Assembly: GCA_034401135.1 (NCBI GenBank)
Contig: JAWZSP010000007.1
Location: 4,241,429 to 4,305,428 of the forward strand
DNA: 64,000 nucleotides
Reading direction: 5' to 3'
From: Volutella citrinella
Lineage: Eukaryota; Ascomycota; Sordariomycetes; Hypocreales; Nectriaceae
The notes below the pieces were generated by a model. That model saw only the letters and a list, made by a program, of their open reading frames with translations. It searched no databases and was not told where the DNA came from. Below are positions 35,818 through 44,687 of this stretch, piece after piece. Position 1 is the stretch's first letter. Every line of letters starts with the position of its first letter. The position numbers and the translations under genes were made by a program.

Positions 35818-37302
35818 TCAAATTTTCCTGAGCCAATCACCCTTGATCTCCCGGGACCTATACGCCACGGCGAGGTTGGCTCGCGTCGACTTCTCGCTGG
35901 CGATCAGGAAGTCACGAATCTCCTCGGGCGTCATGCCAGGTGGCAGATCGGCCAGGTTAGCGTTGATGCGCTTGAGAGCCTCCTCGGTCTTGGCACGGAT
36001 CTTGGCGCGGTCGTAATCCATCAGGCGCCCGTTGCGCTTACGGATGTGGCCGTCGACAATGACGGTGTCGACGTCAGCCGCGGAGGAGTACAGGACGGCG
36101 GTGCCCAACGGGTTAGCGGACGGAGTCAAGGCGCGCGCGGTGGAGATGAAGACGACGTCGGCGCGCTTGCCAGGCGTCAGGGTGCCAATCTCGTCTGACA
36201 TGCCAACGGCGTCGGCGCCGTTCTTGGTCGCCCAGGCCATGGCGTCGCGGACCGTCAGGGAGACGGCCTCGGGCATCTTGCGCTTGTCGTGCTGAGCCTC
36301 GTTATCCAGGCAACGCTGGAATTGGAGGCCCAGGCGCATCTGGCCCAGTAGCTCGGGCGAGGCCGCGCTCGACGTATCGAGGCTGAGCGACGGACTGATA
36401 CCGTGGTCGATGCAGGCCCGGAAGGGAGGGAAACCCATGCCCATCTGCATCTCCGTCTCGGGGGCAATGGACACCTTGCCGCCGGTCTTGGCAATCAGGC
36501 CGAGCTCCTGGTCGCTGAGGTTGGTGCAGTGGATGTAGACGTGGCCCGGCAACATCAGGTCGTTGTCGGCCCGCTCCATGATGCCGTAGCACAGGTTGGT
36601 GCTTTTGACGGCAGCCGAGTGCGAGCAGCAGAGCATGCCCCGCTCGTCCGCAAACTTGATCTCGGCCTCGGTCTTGTCAAAGGGCACCGTCCCGGGGTGG
36701 CTCAACGAGAGCCCGACATGGACGAGCCCCTTACCGTTGGCTAGGTTAGCCTTGTGCATGGCGTCGAGGTGGGCGAGGCGAGCGCCGTGGCCCTCATCAC
36801 CCTGGGCGGCGTCGTCGTACTGGTCGTCACTCATGCCAAAGCAGAAAAAGCCGCGTACGCCCGCGTCCTGGAGGCCGCGCAGGGCTTCCTCGGAGTGCGC
36901 ATGGGAGCGGCAGCAGTCGGCCGGGTCCAGGATGGTAGTGACACCACTGTCGATGGCCTCGAGAGCACCAACGAGCGCAGCCAGGTAGATGTCTTCTGCC
37001 TCATTGGCCGGGAGGTACCTGACAAAGCAGTTGGCGAGGTACTCTAGCAGAGACTGGTCGGAACCAATGCCTCGCATCAGAGACATGCAGGTGTGACGGT
37101 GGGTGTCAATCATTCCAGGCATGACGACACCCCCTGTAGTATCAATGACCTCGTCGACAGCAGTATTGGCCAGGTCCTCGGCCTTGCCCACTGCAGTAAT
37201 GCGTCCATGCTCGACCAAGACAGCTCCGTTGGGAAAATCACCGATGGCGTCGTCCATAGTGGCGACGTAGCCTCCAGTCAGCAGGTACTTGCCGGTGGCC
37301 AT
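35818..37302 (-). CDS. Metal-dependent amidohydrolase (deaminase/chlorohydrolase group)
   Basis: Intronless, 494 aa from ATG 37302 (MATGKYLLTGGYVATMDD). The frame stays open upstream, and an ATG at 37545 would add 81 residues with a basic, hydroxylated, mitochondrial-presequence-like start (MRALGRIPSRTATL). Metal ligands of the amidohydrolase superfamily are visible: His68-x-His70 (GMIDTHRHT), His in CCSHSA, His in VYIHCTNLS and Asp in SLSLDTSSA. The C-terminal beta domain (LTPGKRADVVFI, VIVDGHIRKRNG) is typical of the ATZ/TRZ, guanine-deaminase and SAH-deaminase branch. It would hydrolyse a C-N (or C-Cl) bond on a heterocycle or amine. The substrate cannot be read from sequence. It lies between two paralogous transporters. 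Confidence 0.9.
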   Translation of the reverse strand: MATGKYLLTGGYVATMDDAIGDFPNGAVLVEHGRITAVGKAEDLANTAVDEVIDTTGGVVMPGMIDTHRHTCMSLMRGIGSDQSLLEYLANCFVRYLPANEAEDIYLAALVGALEAIDSGVTTILDPADCCRSHAHSEEALRGLQDAGVRGFFCFGMSDDQYDDAAQGDEGHGARLAHLDAMHKANLANGKGLVHVGLSLSHPGTVPFDKTEAEIKFADERGMLCCSHSAAVKSTNLCYGIMERADNDLMLPGHVYIHCTNLSDQELGLIAKTGGKVSIAPETEMQMGMGFPPFRACIDHGISPSLSLDTSSAASPELLGQMRLGLQFQRCLDNEAQHDKRKMPEAVSLTVRDAMAWATKNGADAVGMSDEIGTLTPGKRADVVFISTARALTPSANPLGTAVLYSSAADVDTVIVDGHIRKRNGRLMDYDRAKIRAKTEEALKRINANLADLPPGMTPEEIRDFLIASEKSTRANLAVAYRSREIKGDWLRKI

Positions 37303-38291
37303 GGTGCTGGATGTCGGGGCTGGTGCGTGGGTGGCTAGGCCGCGATGAGGGACAAGGGGAAGGATTGGGGGAGATGGGTGGCAGCAGTGATGGTGCTGGC
37401 GTGTTTGAGTCGTTGTCTGTGTCGGTGTCGAGGCGATCAACGAGCTCATGTAGCCTGGCACAGATATACCCGACATCCGACGGGCAAAGGCCTGGTTCCG
37501 ACAGAGGGTGGCCGTCCGGCTCGGGATTCGGCCAAGGGCGCGCATGACAGGGCCGTTTAGCTCGACGAGCAGGGTGCTTATTATCCGTTGCGTTGGTGCT
37601 CTTAGGAATGGGAACAGCCAAGGGGGGGGAGCATCTGTCAAGAGCACATTGGCGGTGGGTCTGATCTCTGGGGTACGGGTTCTCGGGGCGTAATGGCATT
37701 CCCGTCCTTGCTGGGCCTGGCCAATGGAGATTGCAAGCGGGCCCTTCACTCACCGTGGCGTGGTGGATACAGCATGGGTCTCGGATGCGGCACCAAGATA
37801 CGGACCAGACACGATCTAGGGCTGCTCCAATGCTCCAACCCAGCCTGCAGCGCAGGGTGACGGTGCGGCGAGATGGCTATCAGTGGGACCCTTGGCTTCC
37901 CCGCGTTCTCCCCTCTCCCCGCCTCCGCTTGTGGATTTCAGCTTGAGCCTTATCGGTGCGCACGCTATCTCTGTGGCCACACGTTGTACCAGACTAGCTA
38001 GACTAATCTCTCAGGCGGGATTAACCCACACGATTGTTGGTACGGGGCACTAGCTGGAGGCCAGCCACCCACGAGACCGACCTAGGTCAGGCGAGTAGTC
38101 GAGCCATCCATCATCCATGCCGAGCAGATAGCACAGACTACTCTCCTATCCGACGCTTGCTCTTGATGGTCACTACCCGACAGGTTATAACACAAGCTCC
38201 TTGGCCTCAATAACTCGCCCATTGCTAGCATCAACAGTCGAGCCAGGACCGACACAGGGCATCACAGGCAACACACATCACCGTCTACACC
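37303..38291. promoter_or_regulatory. Divergent promoter of amidohydrolase and second TRI12-like transporter
   Basis: About 1 kb if the short amidohydrolase start is used, about 750 bp with the long one. Pyrimidine-rich stretches near 38200-38290 precede the transporter start. No specific operator can be named. Confidence 0.45.
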
Positions 38292-40273
38292 ATGAACCAG
38301 CCAAGCAAGGTCGCGCAGGGCTCTCCTCAAGCCCAGCAGCCACAGCCACAGTATGAGCAAGTCAAGCTCAACTCCTTCAAGGGCGAGTACGCTGCGTCCA
38401 TTGCCACGGCCCAAGGCACCGACGTCGAAGATGGCCAGACTTCCACCACAATCCACGCCAAAACCTGGGTTGTCCTCATCGTAAGTGTTTCGCCCCAGCC
38501 CTGCGTTGGCCCGCCGCGGAGGCCTCTAATTCGACTCTCTGCCGTCTCTAGTCCATCAATTTCCTCTACGCCGCCCAAATGATTGCCATTGTGGGCGCGG
38601 GCGTTCTAGCCGGCCCGATGACCCGGGTTGTCGGCGGCAGCGACAAGTCGGTGTGGTTCACGGTGCTCGTAAACCTGCTCTTGGTTGCGCTGAGCGCGCC
38701 TCTCGGCCAGGTCAGCGACTACTGGGGGCGGAGATGGGTCCTCATCATCCTCTCCATCTGCGGATTCGTCGGCGCCATCATCATCTCGAGGGGCACCAAT
38801 GTCGGCACTCTCATTGCCGGCTTTGGCATCATGAGCATCAACTTTGGAGGCATCTGCCTGTTGTATGCCATCACCTCCGAAGTCATTCCCCGAAAATACA
38901 GGGCCTTGGGTCAGGCGTTTCAGCAGGTCGTCTCTTCGGGTGCGACCGTCGCGGGCCTCATGCTGGGCACCGCCCTCGTCAATAACGTTGAGATCAACGA
39001 GGACAAGTTTCGCATCTACTGGTACCTCACGGCTGGGCTTTTTGCGGCGTCCGTAATTGGTCTCTACTTTGGATACACACCTCCGCCAAGAGAGCTTGAG
39101 CTCGCTCTGACCCGATCCCAGAAGATTAGAAGTTTGGATTGGATTGGCATGGCGCTTTTCGTCCCTTCCCTCGTTCTATTCAGCGTTGCCTTGGCTTGGA
39201 CCGACAATCCGTACACCTGGTCCCAACCCGCCATTCTTGTCCCATTCCTCTTCAGCATAGCATTGATCATCGCCTTTGGAGTCTACGAGTCGCGATTTAA
39301 GCGGGACGGCATCTTCCACCACGAACTCGTTTCAAAGAACTTCCTGATTGGAGGTTTCGTTGCCTTCAACGAGGGCCTCTCCTTCTTTACAGCCAACTCC
39401 TACCTGGTCTACGAAACGCAGGTTTTGCATAACAAGACGCCGCTGGATGCCAGCTACCCATATCTCATCCTTCTGATCTCGGCGATTGTTGCTGTATTCA
39501 TCATGGGCTTCTTGGCAACTCGGTTCAAGTCTGTCAAGGCCCCCGTTGTTTTGGGCATCGGTTTGGTTATGATCTTTAATGCCTGCATGGCCACTCTTAA
39601 GCCCTCAGATTCGATTGCAAAGCTCATGGGTTTCTCTGTCTTGGGAGGAACCGGCGACGGAATCATCCTTCCTGCTGTTCTCACTCTAACACAAATGAGT
39701 ACCCCTCCACAGCTAATTGCTCTCACCTCAGCCATGATCATGACGCTTCGGAGTGTGGGCGGAACCGTGGGACCGGTCATCAACGGCGCCCTATATAATA
39801 ATGCCTTGTCCAAAAGCCTAGCAGGCAAGGTTGCAGCGGAGCTGCTACCAATGGGGCTTCCAAAAGAGTCTCTGGACGCTTTTGTTGCCGCGTTGAAAAT
39901 CAGCGATTTTGCTTCTATGGCAGAGCTTGGAGCAAGTGACGAGATGATCACTGCCGCGTCAGCTGTTTTTGTTGATATCTTGTCCATTGCTTTCCGAAAC
40001 CTTTGGATTTCGGCTGGCGCGTTTGCGGCACTTGGATTCATGGGTAAGTTGTTTATTAGGCCTGACTCGACGCCCGAAGCCAACACTGGGACTAATGATG
40101 ATGCAGCTTCTCTCCTCTTAACGAACCCGACATCGGCGTTCAGCGCAGAGATTGATGCTCCAATTACAAGCGAAGTCACAAGACAAAACTCAAAGCTTGA
40201 GATGGGAGACTTGGAAGGACAGCAGCCGGTTAATAGGCCTGGTTTCCAACCCGGAAAGTCTGGTCAGTGGTAA
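38292..40273 (+). CDS. MFS transporter, TRI12/DHA2-like (14 TM segments), second paralogue
   Basis: Model join(38292..38480,38552..40273), 636 aa; the 71-bp intron (GTAAGT...TCTAG) lies just before the first membrane segment. A Gln-rich cytosolic N terminus precedes helices starting SINFLYAAQMIAIVGAG; motif A-like DYWGRRWVLII; SEVIPRKYRALGQAF; DNPYTWSQPAI; TQMSTPPQLIALTSAM; and a polar C-terminal tail of about 80 residues. The intron sits at the position of the first intron of the minus-strand paralogue (33360-35220). Likely exporter or importer of the cluster's compound (inference). Transcribed divergently from the amidohydrolase. Confidence 0.92.
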
Positions 40274-40726
40274 GCCTTATAACAACCATTTACGGGCAAA
40301 GGGACCAGGGCTAGTAGCATCTTCATTTCGACAATGGTATATGTCGTTACCACACACCCCTTCTGTTCAGAGCAAGCTTCAAGTTTGTATTTTGATTACA
40401 AAGATTGATTAGAATCCCGATACACGGTGCCTTGTGGAGGTTCATATGGTCTACTAGATGGTCTAGGTGTATGCCAAGTGTAACCGCTGGAGTGGAATGT
40501 TAAAAACTGGCCGAAGGCGGCACCCTTGTCTATGCCCTTATGCACGATTTCATTTCCATCTTCGGCCCAGGAATGTCAATTTGCTAATACCCAGTCTGAA
40601 CGCTGCTTAAGGAAGAACATATCCTCAGAGCATTTGGCCGCCACCAGGGGATTGATTGTGATTTTCTTCTAGATGCAAAGGTCACGACAAAGTGCAAGAT
40701 TTGCTGGGAGAAGCTTCCGCGCACCA
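40274..40726. other. Convergent 3' intergenic region
   Basis: Spacer between the transporter and regulator 3' ends; the regulator's last exon may extend slightly into it. Nothing else seen. Confidence 0.4.
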
Positions 40727-43035
40727 TCAAGCAAGGTCAGTACTACGGTATTTCAACAGCAGCTGGTGAAACGGTTCCAGGCTGTTAACATCACAAGACA
40801 AGAGTTCCTGTTCATCAGTACCGATCCGTAGCATCAGTTTCGCCAACCACCAGAACTCCTCGCCAACCTTAATCAAAACCTGCTCACTTAAGTGAGTAAC
40901 CGATTCCCGACGTAGCTTTGCTTGCCACACTGCTCTCCAGCGATGTATCGCTTTGCCTAGTATCCTAGCGAGGTTGGAAAACGGATAATTTGCGGTTGCA
41001 AGGAATATTAGGTGATGGATACCTGTCGTCTCTAGTCAGCCAATCACGCATTGACGAGTAGTCAGGTGGACCCCGACTTTCAATTGAGTCAACTGCATGG
41101 CCATGGAGAACGTACCACTGAGGACATAGAACAATGTGATGATGGAGAGGCTCCGCAATAGACACTCATCCTCATCATCTAGCATGTCCTTCATAATGCA
41201 TTCAAGAATGAGCAGCATCGAACAATTCCTCGCCGGACTGCAGTCTTTCATCAAGGCAGTCCAGCTTTCTAAATCCGACGCCAAGAAGCTTGCCGCGCTC
41301 GCCGGCGAGTCGCACATCAGCTCTGATATCGCCAAGCGCGGAGGCTGGCGGTAGAATATTGTAAATTCGCATTCCATGAAGAAGATGGTATGCGCGGTTC
41401 TATCAATAACGAGCGGTTAATATGCGGCCTCAAGCCACGGGATAGGGGCCAGCACCAGTACAAACCTTGACAACGACTCTCGCTTCAACCAAAGCTGGTG
41501 ATCTTCAGGCGTAGGTATGTGCGAGTCGTCGAAAATAGGACGCCGCGTGGTGAAGAGCGAGAGGAGTCTTGCTGCCCGGAGTAGGACCGGGAAGCGGAGG
41601 GTCCTCACTCGCCACCTCTTCTGGTCATCCTTCATGCCCATCTGGAGATAGGTGATGAGGATGGCGGACTTGAGTATTTCGGCTTGCGCGTCGCTGATGT
41701 CCGCGATGGGGGAGGCGTACTTTTGGATTATGCCCTCGCTTAGACCCTTGTCAAAAATGATGTGCTCCACTTGGTTGAAATGATCCAAAGCAAAGAGGTA
41801 ATTCTCGCTCACGGGTGAATATATGGATCCTGCAAAGAAGATAGTCAAGGCCAAGGGTAGCGACATGGTATCGTGATGAATGTCTTGTGGCCTGATAAAG
41901 TGATAGTGGGGTGTCATCCTCTTAGAGAACGCCTTGATAGCGTCGCGCAGGGTTGAAGCTGTGACAAATTCGTCGACTCTTAAGTCCCATTTGTTTGATG
42001 TGCTATCCAGCGGTGGTGAAGAGAATCGGGTTTGCCGGAGGGCGTGGATGATGTCCTTTGCCCGCCGCTCTAGCGAGTAGATCTCGAGTCCATCGCTCGG
42101 AGGAGATGGCTCGGAGTTGTCATTGCTGGTAGGTGTGGCTGACGGGGAGGGTTGCAGATTTTCGGACCAGTCCCACGGGTCCAGGTCGAAGGTGAACAGA
42201 AAGTCCTGCTCGAGATCGAAAACCATGTCCGTTGTATTGGACCATTGCAAGTCTGGGGTGCTCGTCGCGCGGGGCTCCACCGCAATCCCCGTGCTGGGGT
42301 CTTCAAGGTTGTCATCATCCAGGGTGCTTTTTTCAATGCCCCGCCGGAAATCTAGAACGGTTCTGTTTTTGCAATCGGTGTAACTCATCAGGAATGGAAT
42401 GGCGCCGACCACCGCCTTCCTGGACTCTACATGATCCGGGGAATCTGTATCGGCGGGAGGGGTACCGTAGGCTGACGCTGACGCCGAAATCGCTGGCGCG
42501 ACGGGCAGTATCTCGGATGAGGCCCATGATGAGAGGCTGTCTCGCCTGTCGACGACCAGCCGGTTGTAGGTGCAGTCTCTACCGTACACGAGGCAGGTCT
42601 CGCATGGCGACTCCGTGTCACAAGCGAGCTTGGCTTGAGCGCAGTTGTCACAGGCGCTGAGCTGCTTTCCCCGTCTCTGTGACTCAGGCAGCGGACGACC
42701 GCGTCTCCCGGGACAGACCTTTGCGTGCCGGCGTGCCGCATCGCTGGGAATGGATTCAAGTCAGCATTCGAGCCCAGTGTCCCGGATTGGGCCTCCGTAG
42801 TCGCTGGCTGACCTTCTAGTGAACTGTTTTACGCAGAATGGGCAGTTATAACGACCCGAGACGTCATCTATGGCGTGCATGTGAGCGACAAAGTTGCTAG
42901 CAGGCAGGGGGGATAACACAGAGAGCAAAGGATCAACGCAGTGCAATGTGCCTTACGATTCTTGGAGTGCCGCTTGAGATGGCTGCGGCTGGAGAAGTGA
43001 CAGTCGCACACGTCGCACACATATGGCCGCTCCAT
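40727..43035 (-). CDS. C2H2 plus Zn2Cys6 transcription factor
   Basis: From ATG 43035 (MERPYVCDVCDCHFSS) the first exons give two zinc fingers. Finger 1 has Cys-x2-Cys, then 12 residues to His (SHLKRH), and its second His three residues further on is supplied only after splicing to GATGACGTC. Finger 2 is YNCPFCVKQFTRR...RRHAKVC. A fungal binuclear cluster follows: ACDNCAQAKLACDTESPC, then CLVYGRDC. The remaining exons carry the fungal-specific regulatory domain: TPHYHFIRPQDI, then, after an intron with donor GTTTGT at about 41470, FFMECEFTIFYRQPPRLAI, and after another intron GIHHLIFLATANYPF. This two-zinc-system layout is a known fungal regulator class. It is divergent from the NTF2-like gene. 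C-terminal end tentative. Confidence 0.87.
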
Positions 43036-43526
43036 CTTTACGGCCAGGCACACTAGATAGCGTGCTGAGTGAGAAGCTACCAGATGTGAGGACGCAGAAG
43101 GCTGGACCTTGAGTCATTTCATGGATAACCACCAAGCTTTGGCTGCCAGAAAAGAGGACAGTTTGGAGACAGAACCAAGCAGAGCGGGGTCAAGTTCTGG
43201 GCCCGGTGGCGTCACGTTAGTCGAACGCGCCCCACAGCCAACCCCACAAAGATTCCCGATAACAGCTTTCACGGCATTAGTCATGTGCCCAATCACAAAC
43301 CGTGTAAAAATCCACCCCTGGCTAGTCGGGACTCACCCACCAAACGAAGACAACCCCGACGGATCCAGACACCTGGAAGCCCAGAGACCGCATCCGACAG
43401 GTGCCCCGCACCACGCGCAATGGCGCGTCGCTTTCTTTCCCATATCAGCACTGCATCCGCAGCCGATGCAATACATGAATGATTATGCAGTAAATCCACA
43501 CCACTCGATATAGAACTCATCTCTCA
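43036..43526. promoter_or_regulatory. Divergent promoter of regulator and NTF2-like gene
   Basis: About 490 bp between two divergent start codons, of normal composition. No repeated operator could be picked out by eye. Confidence 0.4.
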
Positions 43527-44360
43527 ATGGCGGACATGATCGAAACCGCCTCCGCCTCAGCTACCCTGGACTCCCAGGTTGGCTTCCTGACTAAACGGTT
43601 CAGGGAAGCCATCAACTCAAACGACCAACAAAAAAAAGCGGCCGTCTTCGAGCCTAATGCAATCTTTGTCACTCAGCCTGGGCAGTGCAGCAAGTTATCG
43701 GACAAGGAAGAGGGTGGTGGCCCCATGAAGCTCGACGCCGAGCTTGGTGCTCTTTATCTCGCTGACGACTTGGCAATGTTGCTAGTCGAGTGGACGGTCA
43801 CCATACCCAACGACCGAGGAGAATTGACTCGCTCGACAGGCAGGTCAACAGATATTGCCCATCGCGACGAGACGGGTCTATGGCGCTGCATCATTGACAA
43901 CGGGGCGGGTGGCGGTCCACCCATTGTCACCAGGGCTCGAACTGGATCGGACGAAGCCCTTGACCAACTGGTAGGCAACTTGGCGGCGAGATTCCGGAAG
44001 GCTCTTTTGAAGGGGACTTTAAGGCAACTAGGCGAATGTTTTGAGCCTGCTGCCGTCGTGGTCACCATATTCGGAGAGGCAAAGACGAGACTTCAGCTTC
44101 CACTCGAGCAGGCTTTTGACCACATCGGGAGCGCACACCACTATGAATCGGCCATCCGACACGTATATCAAACCGAGGGAGTGGCGCTTATAATTGAAGA
44201 CTGGCAGTTGACACCAAGTAGCGAGAAGTCCAGCACCCGAGAGGGAACCAGCACCCACGTCGCACGGCACGGAGCGGATGGCAACTGGCGCTATATAATT
44301 TACAATGCCCTCGGCACGATGCCTTACAGGGATTCAACCGAAATCATAGAGAAAAACTAA
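43527..44360 (+). CDS. Tandem NTF2-like/SnoaL-like domain protein
   Basis: Intronless, 277 aa. Two halves resemble each other. Half 1 (about 19-130) starts FLTKRFREAINSND and has AVFEPNAIFVT, LLVEWTVTIPND and GLWRCIIDN. Half 2 (about 148-268) starts LAARFRKALLKGT and has ECFEPAAVVVT, LIIEDWQLTP and GNWRYIIYN. Each fits the cone-shaped alpha+beta fold of NTF2-like proteins (SnoaL, DUF4440 and ketosteroid-isomerase relatives), which act as isomerases, cyclases or small-ligand binders. No signal peptide. An internal duplication of a domain normally found as a dimer suggests a pseudo-dimer. Role in the cluster unknown, possibly isomerisation or sequestration of an intermediate (inference). Confidence 0.8.
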   Translation: MADMIETASASATLDSQVGFLTKRFREAINSNDQQKKAAVFEPNAIFVTQPGQCSKLSDKEEGGGPMKLDAELGALYLADDLAMLLVEWTVTIPNDRGELTRSTGRSTDIAHRDETGLWRCIIDNGAGGGPPIVTRARTGSDEALDQLVGNLAARFRKALLKGTLRQLGECFEPAAVVVTIFGEAKTRLQLPLEQAFDHIGSAHHYESAIRHVYQTEGVALIIEDWQLTPSSEKSSTREGTSTHVARHGADGNWRYIIYNALGTMPYRDSTEIIEKN

Positions 44361-44468
44361 GACAAAGGCTCTATTTGAAAGTAGACAGAACTACTTGACA
44401 TACCTTAGATAGATGCTAGTAATTCTCAATCCGTTTAATATCGCTATTCAGCTTCGAGACACCTCTTA

Positions 44469-44680
44469 TATAACGATCGGGTAGGTTCTAACTGTGTAAA
44501 CCATGTACAACGTACGGGGTTTATGTTAGCAAAACGGAAAGGGTAATACTACTGAGCGGTGATCCAAAGGTTAGGATCGCTGTCACGTTTGGTAATAGTT
44601 CAATGAGGTTTGAGGTGATTAAGATAACCAAGTTGTATTGATAGCTGAACAGGCTGGTCCTCTTCATTGTACTCGCGCCT
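44469..44680 (+). mobile_element. LTR fragment, third copy
   Basis: Starts TATAACGATCGGG, where the intact copy has TGTGACGATCGGG (two G-to-A changes). It follows the other LTRs through GTAGGTTCTAAC and AACCAAGTTGTATTGATAGCTGAA with many differences and indels, then loses similarity near 44665-44680. The remaining half of the LTR is missing. It abuts the 3' end of the Baeyer-Villiger gene. Right boundary approximate. Confidence 0.75.
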
Positions 44681-44687
44681 GTCGCAA

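Noticed and set aside
36403..37047. Plus-strand open frames inside the amidohydrolase gene
   Set aside because: Shadows caused by GC-rich codon use of the minus-strand gene.
39454..40179. 241-codon minus-strand open frame inside the plus-strand TRI12-like gene
   Set aside because: Antisense shadow of a coding region; no motif of its own.
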